From: Allomyces macrogynus ATCC 38327
Taxonomy: Eukaryota > Blastocladiomycota > Blastocladiomycetes > Blastocladiales > Blastocladiaceae
DNA length: 64,000 nt
Direction: 5' to 3'
Assembly: GCA_000151295.1 (NCBI GenBank)
Contig: GG745373.1
Span: forward strand, 317,928 to 381,927
In this document: in pieces, positions 55,801-64,000 of the stretch
Position numbering within the stretch: position 1 is the stretch's first letter
Layout: the number at the start of each line of letters is the position of its first letter
Made by a program: the position numbers and the translations under genes
Notes under the pieces: model-generated
Told to the model about the DNA's origin: nothing
Database searches by the model: none
The model's input: only the letters and a program-made list of their open reading frames with translations

Positions 55801-58800
55801 CCTACCCGATGCTCACGTCGCTCTGTGGGAATGAGCAGACAAAGGACGTCGTGGAGAAGGATGTGTTTGGGAACGCGTCGCTGTGGGTGTTTGACGAGGC
55901 GCACATGTACGTACGTTGGCGCTGTGGCAATGTGGGGATGAGCAGGCGACTAACCGCGGGTGGATGTTTAGCTTCAAGAACGAAAAGACGCAGCTGAGCA
56001 CGCTGTTCCACAAGCACTTCGCTAACTCGCCCGCGCGTCGGATCGGCCTCACGGGTACATGTTCTTTTTGATGATGGTTGTTGTCTCCCTCCCTCATTGC
56101 ACTGACCGACCGTGACCGGATTGTTGCAGGCACGCCGCTGCAAAACTCGCTGATCGAATACTACAACCTGACAACGATCGTCGGCGAGAACCTCGGCTCG
56201 CGCGAGGAGTTCCGCGACAAGTGCGAGCGGCCGATCATGGCTGGGCAGAACTCGGATTCCACACCGGCCGAACGCAAGCGCGCGGCTTACGCGCTCGAGT
56301 TTCTCGGCGAGTTTTTGGCCGACATTGTTCTACGTCGCGACAACTCTCTACTCAAGCAGGACCTACCACCGCTGTACGAATACGTCGTCTACCTCGACGT
56401 GACGCGCGAGCAAAAGGCGCTCGTACGCACGTTCTTGCAGAACCGGCCGAGCGCCGACATGGGGGTGGGCAGCCACCTCGCTATGGCCAAGCGGTTCACG
56501 CAGATTTTCAACCACCCGACCGTGTTTATGCGCGCTCTGCGGAAGCCCAAAGTCGCGCGCGCGGCACGGCGGAATAGCGGGAACGACGGCGACGACGCTG
56601 CCGACCCGTGTGCTGCCGCGGCCGCGGCGCCGGCCAAGCGGCGCGTGCCCATGATTGTCCTCGACGACGAGGGCGACGGGTACCAGTTCATTGACGTCGA
56701 CGATCTCTCCGACGAGGAGGTCGATGGCACTGCGGCCGCCACGGCGGCCGATGCGCCCCCCGCCGAAAACCCGCTCGCGTGGCTCGACGAGTACACGGCC
56801 GCGCACGATCTCGACGCACCGACCGTCTCGTCCAAGATGGACGTGTGCCTCGCGCTACTTGAACAGTTTCGGTCGGGCCCCAACAAGGAAAAGGCGATCG
56901 TGTTTTCGCAGTCGGTGCAGTCGCTCGAGTTCCTGGCCGCGGCCCTGCGCGCGCGTGCGTTTCATGTGTGCTTCTTGCACGGCGGGACCGAGGACAAGAC
57001 AGGCAGCGGCAAATCACCGAATTCAATGAGGACGACCGGTGCGACGTGTTCCTGATCAGCACGACCGCCGGTGGGACCCGGCGTGAACCTCGTGGCCGCA
57101 TCGCGCGTCATCATTTTTGATTTCCAATGGAACCCGACGTCCGAGGAACAGGCGATTGGCCGCGCGTTCCGGCTCGGGCAGACAAAGCCGGTTGTCGTCT
57201 ACCGTCTAGTCGTGCAGGACACGTTCGAGCACGGCATGTTCAAGACGCAAGTTAAGAAGTCGGCGCTCGCGCAGCAGGCGCTCGATAAGATCACGCTGCC
57301 CAAACTGTTTTCGAAACGCGAGGTGAACCAGTACTTCCGCGCCGATCGACTGAACGCGCGGTTTGATCCGGACATGGTCATGCCGCGCGACGCGGCCGTG
57401 CTGGCCGCGGCGGCTCCCGACGACGCCGTCCTGCAGCACGTCGTCCACGACTTGCCGTGGATCGTCGACGTCAAGAACATGGACCTGTTTTTCGCGCCGC
57501 AGCGGATCGATCTCGACGACCACCTTATTCACGACGCGCGGCAACAGGCGCGCAGGCAGCGGTCGTCGCGCGCGCGCGGCGCGCAGGTCGCGCCCATGGC
57601 CATGGAGTTCCCGGAGGAGCTGTTGACCGCGGGGCCACCGCCGCCCGAGCAGGGGATCGACGAGTTTGATCAAGATCGCGCGCTTGTCGAGTTCAATGCC
57701 GTGACGCTGCCGCATGCCGCGGGGCCCGGGCGCGGGCGGATTGCAGAGGTGCCGGCGGCCGCGGTGCCGCCGCCGCCACCGCCACGTGCAATGGCGCTCG
57801 AGTTGCACGAGCTGGCTGCGTCGGCGGCGGCCGCGGCGGGACCGTCGGATGCCACGACGGGTGCCCAGCTGCCCTCGGGATCACGCGCAAGTGAGCCGGC
57901 GCCGACTGCGTCCTGGCGTGTCAAGGAACGGCTCGCCGCGGCGCTTTTCAATGGGAGTGCCGTCCCAGCCGCGCCGTCGACTGCAGCGGTGGGGGCAAAT
58001 GTGCGCACGGGCACGAGTGCGGCCACGCCTGCCTCGCCGCAGCCGGCCGCGAACAATGGCGACCGTGCAGCAGCGAGCAGCAGCACGAGTGCGAACACCG
58101 CGACACAGCAGCCGGGACGGCCGAGCGAATCGACGCCAAGCCCCCCACCGTTGTATGTGCAGACCGCATCGTCCTCCTCGCCCAAACAACCGCTCAAAGC
58201 ACCTGTCGTGCCGCCCGTCGTGCCGCCCGCGGCACCGCACGTCACTGCCCCACCACCTCCACCCGCTGTGACACCGCCCGTCGCCCCGCCGCCGCGGCCG
58301 CGCAAGCCGTCGCTGATCCCGATCCCGTACAGCGACGGCGACCCGGGCTTGCGGCTGAGCCGGCCAGCATCGGCAAGTGGCAGCACGCAAGCCCCCGCGC
58401 TGCTCGCGCCGTCCTTTGCGGGTCGGTTCAACGAGACCACTCCGCAGTCGTCGCCGCCGCCGGTACCCGTGTCGGTCCGCGAGGTGATTGTGATTTCTGA
58501 CTCGGAAGACGAGGACGTCGTGGAAACCAACAAGGATGGCGGCAAGAGCAACGACCACGACAGCGACGACGACGACGACGACATGCTCATGGAACCCGAC
58601 CCCCCCACGCCACGGTCCGCATCCCCCGTCGCTGCTGCCGCGGCGCCCGAGCGCCCGGCGGCCCGCCCCACAGTGCCAAACGCGCCGTCGTTCCCGACCA
58701 TGGTGTCGTCCTCCTCGTCGTCGTCCTCGAACTCGTGGGGCTCGGCGACGTTCAGCCCGCCGCGGGGGCCACGGCGGGGCCCGCTCACCTTGGCCGACAT

Positions 58801-58882
58801 CAGAGCGGAGAGAGTTGCTCAGCTCAAATTTGCTGCGGCCCACGCCACCCTGACGGCGCCGGCACGTTCGGCACAAGGCAGC

Positions 58883-58913
<31 letters not shown>

Positions 58914-59065
58914 AAGCAGGGTCCAGCAGTCGCGCGACCGCATCGGCGTCGACATCGGTTCCTGTCGTCGAAAATGCCCGCCTCGGCGGCCTGCGGCCCA
59001 GCAAGAAGCGGCCCATGTCGGCCACCGGTAGCCACAGCGTAGCGCAGCACAATGCATCTCCGAGA
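52806..59065 (+). CDS. SNF2 family ATPase, Rad54/ATRX/ARIP4-like, runs into gap
   Basis: Exons 52806-54842, 54911-55102, 55295-55369, 55449-55906, 55972-56054 and 56130 to the gap. At least 1980 aa are visible and the C-terminus is lost. The N-terminal 740 residues are acidic, with Asp/Glu runs. The ATPase core has RLKPYQVEGVRFMWKRI, Walker A MGLGKT, VIMAPKTVAPNW, DEAH (the junction gives DEAHIFKNEKTQ), LTGTPLQNSLIEYYNL, VLRRD, AIVFSQSVQSLEFL and motif VI QAIGRAFRLGQ. The LTGTPLQN..EY and ERPIMAGQ..DST spacing is that of the Rad54-like group with ATRX and ARIP4. It likely remodels chromatin in the nucleus. Two compensating apparent frameshifts at about 57000 (one base short) and about 57076 (one base extra) interrupt motif V. 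The 1000-residue C-terminus is Pro/Ala/Ser-rich with an acidic patch VIVISDSEDEDVVE. Confidence 0.82.
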
Positions 59066-59165
59066 NNNNNNNNNNNNNNNNNNNNNNNNNNNNNNNNNNN
59101 NNNNNNNNNNNNNNNNNNNNNNNNNNNNNNNNNNNNNNNNNNNNNNNNNNNNNNNNNNNNNNNNN
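59066..59165. other. 100-N assembly gap
   Basis: Exactly 100 undetermined bases truncating the SNF2 gene in its C-terminal low-complexity region. Confidence 0.95.
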
Positions 59166-59723
59166 ATGGGCGCGTCGTCGAGTACCTCATCAGGTGTTCC
59201 AACTGCGCAATTTTACCAAAAACTGAGGTCTGCGACTTCTGGCTAGAGAAAGTGAAGCATATCTGGTGTTCTGAACCCACAGGGTTCGGGAAAAACAATA
59301 ATTTCAAGCCCCCCTGGGGCGCGGGGGGGGGGGCTCTTCGCACCTGGTTTTTTTTTTTTTTGGCGCAGGCGGCACAACAGTTACCCCCCCACGAGCCGGC
59401 CCAGGCACGAGCGGGCAAGGGCAAGTGTGTGATTTCGTTTTTTTTCTGGGGGGGGGGGGGGGGGGGGGAGAGAGTGTGTGTGTTGGACGAAGCAGGAGAC
59501 TAACGTTAACGTGGAAACAGGCCGGCAAGAAGAACAAGAAGAGAGGGACGGGACGCGGGTGAGCTGCAGGCTGCAAGGAGTCGCGAGTCAAGATCAGTCG
59601 ACTGACCGATTTGATTCCTGGTCGGTTGGTTTCTGCCGCGTCGTCGTTCTCTCTTGCCCCCGAGCAACGCTCACACCAGACAAAAACACAAACACGCCCG
59701 CATTCCTATTTCTCCTCGCTCGC
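59166..59723. other. low-quality-looking stretch with long homopolymers
   Basis: Immediately after the gap come about 100 nt of AT-rich sequence unlike the neighbours, a G run near 59325-59336, a T run near 59347-59360, and a 21-base G run at 59448-59468. The frame of the SNF2 gene stays open through it, but the translated sequence has no domain. It probably holds the poorly resolved 3' end of the SNF2 gene and the 3' UTR of ELF1. Confidence 0.5.
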
Positions 59724-60318
59724 TCAATACAAATCCTCCTCGAGAAAGTTGTCCGCGACATCGTCTAATGCGCGTCCACCCGCAGGAATCGCCGGCCGTG
59801 GGGCCCGCGGCGCAGCGGCAGCGCGCGGCCGGTCGTCGTAAGGGTCGGCGTGCGCATAGTCGTCGTAGTGCGCGCCAGAGGCATCTTCGTCGTCATAGGC
59901 GCCGTATTGCGCGGCGTGCGTGTCGGCCTCGCGCTGCGCGGCCTCGCACGCGTCAATCCAGTCCGAGTAGACGTCGATGGGTTCCGAGAGGGCTGGAACG
60001 CGAGAGAGAGGGGAAGTGAGTCGGGTGTGCAGATTGCTACTTGCGGTACATAACGTACCGCTAATCGTCGTCTGCCACAGCTCCTGGCACACGCGGCACT
60101 TGATGGTGCCAATCTTCTTGTCGCGCTCCCTGTAATGTCGTGCGCAGGTCCCTTCGAGGTCAGCGTCTGGTGTGCGAGGCGAGGAACGAACGGTCGGTCA
60201 CGCCGTACATTTTCACTTCGACCGACTTTTCATGGTTGCAGTAGAGGCAGTTGAAGACGGTCGCGAGCTTGGGCTTGACCTTGGCGACGGGTTTCCGCGA
60301 CGACTTGCGCTTGCCCAT
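59724..60318 (-). CDS. ELF1: transcription elongation factor ELF1
   Basis: Three minus-strand exons (60318-60209, 60129-60059, 59992-59724) give 149 aa. The start [18 protein letters not shown] is the conserved basic tail; it is followed by the zinc ribbon [16 protein letters not shown] and [20 protein letters not shown], with four cysteines in two CxxC pairs, and the signature [14 protein letters not shown]. The C-terminal about 60 residues are acidic with Tyr and Asp ([13 protein letters not shown]), a tail found in fungal Elf1 but not in the short animal ELOF1. Elf1 binds RNA polymerase II at the DNA entry side and helps passage through nucleosomes and transcription-coupled repair. All splice junctions restore conserved residues (K-M, S-A-L). 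Confidence 0.93.
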
Positions 60319-60795
60319 GGCGAAGAGAAACGAGAATGGACGAGAGCGGCTTGGCGGGTCGACGCGGGGCCTCAAGGCACCAGCGGACGCGGCTGCAGCG
60401 AGTCGGAGAGCGGGCTCGTGCTAATGCAGCGAGTCCTTGCGGTTCGTTGGCTTCACGGGGAGGAGAAGCAGCGGCATCGTGCCGGATTCGACCAAGCTGC
60501 TCGACGCGACGCGGGCGACGAGCAGGACGAGATGTGGAGCGGAACCTAACCTAACGTCGCTGCTTCGAGTCAGAGTCGCTCTGATAGGACGAGTCGCGAA
60601 CCGTCGCAAATCACCACGACGACGGCCTTGATCTGGACGCCCTGTTGGGCTACTGATGCTCGATTTAGGTGGACAAGGGCGGACAAGGGCGGACAAGGGC
60701 GGGCCCGCATCGAGACGAAGAGACGAATTGGTTCCTTTGATAATTTATACAGCACGCCCAGTTGCACCCCACACAAGCGACCCCATCTCCACGAC
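60319..60795. other. intergenic region between RRP3 and ELF1
   Basis: Both neighbours are on the minus strand, so this holds the RRP3 3' UTR and the ELF1 promoter. Apart from the 10-bp repeat no feature is seen. Confidence 0.35.
60671..60700 (+). repeat. 10-bp tandem repeat GGACAAGGGC x3
   Basis: Three exact head-to-tail copies of GGACAAGGGC, followed by a partial GGGC. It lies in the ELF1 upstream region. Confidence 0.9.
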
Positions 60796-62249
60796 TCACT
60801 TGCTCTTGGTCTTCTTGCGCAGGTGCTTGTACTTGTCCTTGGTCCCCTTGATCCGCTCCGAGGCCTCCTCGGTATCGGACGGCACGTCGTTCTTGCGCCG
60901 CTTTTTGCCCGACTCCCTTGCGGCCTTGGCCTCTTCGCGCAGCTGCTGCGTGGCGAGCCGCGCCGCCTCGTCAACACGTTCCGCCAGCAGCATCACCTGG
61001 TCCTTGTCGACGGCAAACGCGTCCAACTTCTTGCCGATTAGCGCCTCAATCTGCTGGTAGGGCTCCACGTCGTACTGCGTAACAAACGTGATAGCCTTGC
61101 CCGCACGACCGGCACGCGCCGTACGACCGACGCGATGCACGTAGACCTTGGAGTTGGTCGGCACGTCGTAGTTGATGACCAAGTCAACCGAGGGGATATC
61201 GAGCCCACGGGCGACGACATCGGTCGCGACCAAGATCGACCGCTGCCCGGCCTTGAACTTGTTGAGCGCGCCCAATCGCTTCGTCTGCGTCATTTGCCCG
61301 TGAATCGGAATCGCCGGAAAACCGAGGTTGCGCAACAGCATGGCCACCTTTTGCGTGGCAACGACGGTCGTCGTGAAAATAATCGTCGTGTGGCCCGCGA
61401 GTTCGTTGAGCAGGTAGGCCAAATACACGTCCTTATGTTTGAGCGGGAAAAACACATAGTACTGCAGCAGCGACCCGACGGTACTGTACTTGGTCGCAAT
61501 CTGCACGCGCACGGGTGTGCCGCGAATCGACGCGCGCTGCAGTTTGGCGACCTTGTCGGTCATGGTCGCCGAAAACAGGAACGTGCGCCGGTCCGAGGGC
61601 AAGACGGCCAAAATCTGCTCAATCTTGGGCCCGAAATCCATGTCGAGCAGTCGGTCGGCCTCGTCCATGACCAGGTACTTCAAGTTGCGCAAATTGAACC
61701 CCTTGGTGTTCTCCAAGTGGTCCTGCAACCGGCCGGGCGTGCACACGACCACGTGCGGCTTCTTGGAGAGAGCAATCGCCTGCGACATCATGTCGACTCC
61801 GCCAATGATCACCGCGGACCGCACGCCAATGCCCGCACCGAGCGCCTCGATCTGCTCGCTGATTTGGAAGACCAGTTCGCGCGTCGGCGCCATGATGCAT
61901 GCGAAAAATGGTTGCGGCGCGTCCCACAGGGCCTGCAGGATGGGCAGCGCGAACGCGGCCGTCTTGCCGGACCCGGTCTGCGCGAGGCCAATCACATCGT
62001 TGCCCTCGAGCGCAGGCGGGATCGACGCGCGCTGGATCTCGGTCGGGTGCTTGAACCCGAGCCGAGTGCAGGCCTCGCAGAGCTCCTTGCTCAGGCCCTA
62101 GTCGGATTTGTCGAATGAAGTGCGTGGTGAGCGGCAGGTGCTCGTGGTGTGGGAAACGGGGGGCTGCAGCAGGCTGAAATGCATACGAGGTCGGCAAACG
62201 AGACGGTCTCGTCGACGCGCGCATTGTCGGGCGCTTCTGGGATTTCCAT
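60796..62249 (-). CDS. RRP3: DEAD-box rRNA-processing helicase RRP3/DDX47
   Basis: Two minus-strand exons (62249-62187, 62097-60796; 89-nt intron, phase 0) give 454 aa. The short N-terminus [21 protein letters not shown] splices onto [22 protein letters not shown] (F and Q motifs). Canonical DEAD-box motifs follow: [36 protein letters not shown] and [11 protein letters not shown]. The stretches [40 protein letters not shown] and [20 protein letters not shown] are diagnostic for DDX47/Rrp3 rather than other DEAD proteins. The C-terminus is Lys-rich (nucleolar-targeting-like). Rrp3 acts in 18S rRNA maturation in the nucleolus. All catalytic residues are present. Divergent from the myosin gene. 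Confidence 0.93.
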
Positions 62250-62522
62250 GGTTGCTGCTGGTGGTGGATTTGGCGCTGTTGAGAACTGCTGTTGCTCGCG
62301 TCGTCGACGGTTGGGATGGGGTGGAGCGGTTCGACACCCGCGCAGATCCAAGGTGCGCTCAAGTCATGTAGACACACATGACCCGTTGCTCAGCCAATGA
62401 ACGCGTCGCGCATTGTCCGATATCATCACCCTGTTGCAAATAACAAGTCGTTGCGGGCCCCAAAATAGACGCGCCACCGGCCACCGACAAGAAATCCACG
62501 ACCAGCTGCAAAATATTGGCGA
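62250..62522. promoter_or_regulatory. divergent RRP3/myosin promoter with CCAAT box
   Basis: 273 nt between divergent ATGs. A CCAAT at 62394-62398 (GCTCAGCCAATGAACG), near the middle, is a candidate NF-Y/HAP site. No TATA box. Confidence 0.3.
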
Positions 62523-64000
62523 ATGATGAGCGACTTCAACCTCCAAGCCGTGCCCAATTTGACCGAAGATGCAGGTGGGCAGTGATCACTGCATCCAGCA
62601 TCGATTTCTGCGATTTGATCAAGGACTGAGTGAACGACCAACGATCCGAAACAGTTCTTGACGTGCTCTGCCAACGGTTCCACGATGGCAACGTCTACAC
62701 GCCCGCCGGCGACATGATCATTGCCGTCAACCCATGCACGTCCGACTATGTGATGCCGGCCAACCAAGAGCTGTTGGGACAAGTGGCCGAGCGTGCGCGC
62801 GTTGCAGCTCTCAAGCCGGTCAATGATGCTTACGCATGTCCAACCGATCCGACTGGACGATATGAGCGCGCTCACGACCAGATCGTGCTGATTTCTGGCG
62901 ACTCGGGTGCCGGAAAGGTTTGTCATGACCGAAAAAAACAGTAGACTTGATCAAAGAAAAACTCATTTGTCTCCTTTGTTCACCTAGACGTCGACGCTGA
63001 ACCGCCTACTTGCCCGTTTGACCGACATTGGCCCTTTTTCGGGCTGCGATGCACGCGACTCCACAGCACCATCCGCTGGCACGATCCTGGCCGCGGCCAA
63101 CGAACTCATGGAGGCCTGGGGCAACGCCGGCACGCAGCTCAACCCGAACTCGTCGCGGTTCTGTCGGTTCCTCGATCTCGGGCTCGACCGTCGGTCGGGC
63201 TCCCTGTGCCGGCTCACCGTGCGCTCATTCCTGCTCGAAACGGCGCGTGTCACGGGTCCCGCGCGTGGTGAACGCAACTTCCACGTACTCCACCACTTTG
63301 CCGCTGCAGCAACACGTGGGCGGACCGTCATGTCGGTAGACGACCTCGGTGTTGAGGGAGCTGAGAGGTGGTTGTATCTCGGCGCGCAACAGGATTTGAG
63401 CCCGATCGCGGAGTCGCTCGACGCTATTTGCGCCGCGCTGAAGCGGTGCCAGAAAGCCGCGCAGATGCTCGGCGTGTCGTGGGCCGATTTGGAGCGCGTG
63501 CTCGCCATTGTTCTGCATCTCGGCAACATCGCGTTTGTTCATACTGCCGCTGCAGCACCCGCGTGCATCGACCCGGCCAGTCTCGACTTTCTTACCGCTG
63601 CAGAAAACCTGCTCGGCCAGTCGCCCGGCACGCTCGCGACGTGGCTGACCGTCAAGCACCTGTCTTCGCCGACCGTCAGCACGCGCGATGCCATTTATCG
63701 GCACCGCACAGTCCCCGAGGCAACCGCGGCGCGCGACGCTCTTGCACGGACCCTGTACGAGCGCGTCCTGCTGCACATCGTGGACCGGACCAACATGGTC
63801 TTGGCCGCAGCGCTCTCGAATCCGACCGATTGCGAGGATGCAGAAGTCGGGTGGATCGGTCTCGTGGACGTGTTTGGGTTCGAGCACTTTGGTGTCGGCG
63901 AGAATGGGCTCGAGCAGCTGCTCATCAACTACGTTAACGAGCGACTGCACGCGCACTACACTTGGCACACGTTTGAGCGCGAAAGACGGGAACGGGTCGA
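62523..64000 (+). CDS. divergent myosin heavy chain, motor domain (partial)
   Basis: Exons 62523-62574, 62631-62917 and 62988 onward, open to the window end; 458 codons visible. The motor starts almost at once (MMSDFNLQAVPNLTEDAVND), without the SH3-like N-terminal domain of myosin II/V. Visible motor landmarks: VYTPAGDMIIAVNP, P-loop GDSGAGKT (usual GESGAGKT, Glu to Asp), switch I NPNSSRFCRF (usual NNNSSRFGK), FHVLHHFAAA, LGVSWADLERVLAIVLHLGNI, TVPEATAARDALARTLYERV, switch II DVFGFEHF and INYVNERLHAHYTWHTFERE. An Asp in the P-loop and the altered switch I mark a divergent class. Sequence upstream of switch I is shorter than in typical myosins. The tail lies outside the window, so class and cargo cannot be stated. 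Actin-based transport or structure is inferred from the motor fold. Confidence 0.8.

Noticed and set aside
1..64000. CRISPR arrays, insertion sequences, bacterial operon signals, rRNA
   Set aside because: No spaced direct repeats, transposase motifs, ribosome-binding patterns or rRNA-like sequence were seen; the DNA is eukaryotic.

Overview
The window reads as nuclear DNA of a zoosporic (flagellated) early-diverging fungus, most likely a blastocladiomycete such as Catenaria or Allomyces relatives. This is an inference from gene content, not from a database match. The evidence is: GC-rich, densely packed genes with many short GT-AG introns (mostly about 50-220 nt, often GTACGT/GTGCGT donors); a radial-spoke MORN protein (RSPH1-like), which implies a motile flagellum; a mitochondrial calcium uniporter pore subunit, absent from many familiar fungi; and fungal-type genes such as a P5B ATPase, a cytochrome-b5 desaturase and TAF1. 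Two 100-N gaps (9416-9515, 59066-59165) mark scaffold joins.

Layout, left to right. 0-8.5 kb: an ankyrin-like orphan, a 2.1 kb stretch with no gene seen, an RGG/PAS-like protein, RSPH1 (minus) and an unrecognised disordered protein. 9-13.5 kb: a homeodomain + TFIIS-N-like + RVxF protein resembling LUMINIDEPENDENS/PNUTS. 14-20.7 kb: ATP synthase subunit b, a P5B ATPase and a 103-aa orphan (minus). 22.5-28.4 kb: a delta-8 sphingolipid-type desaturase, a METTL21-like methyltransferase whose second Met starts a histone-H3-like tail, and TFIIE-alpha. 28.9-38.3 kb: a ubiquitin-like/AN1 zinc-finger protein (minus), an SH3 protein and TAF1 (minus). 38.8-46.2 kb: mitoribosomal mL45, MCU and a PX-type phospholipase D (minus) whose last codons overlap those of MCU. 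46.9-52.5 kb: a PH-like (possibly REC114-like) protein, a multi-pass TmcB-like membrane protein (minus) and a bZIP factor. 52.8-59 kb: a Rad54/ATRX-type SNF2 ATPase running into a gap. 59.7-64 kb: ELF1 and RRP3 (both minus) and the start of a divergent myosin.

There is no operon logic, but two functional groups stand out. RNA polymerase II transcription is represented by TFIIE-alpha, TAF1, ELF1, the PNUTS/LD-like protein, the SNF2 ATPase and bZIP. Mitochondria are represented by ATP4, mL45 and MCU, with mL45 and MCU adjacent on one strand. Gene models were assembled by hand by requiring GT-AG borders, continuous phase and conserved residues across each junction. Where phase fails (phospholipase D, the SNF2 ATPase, the PH-like gene) I report an apparent frameshift.
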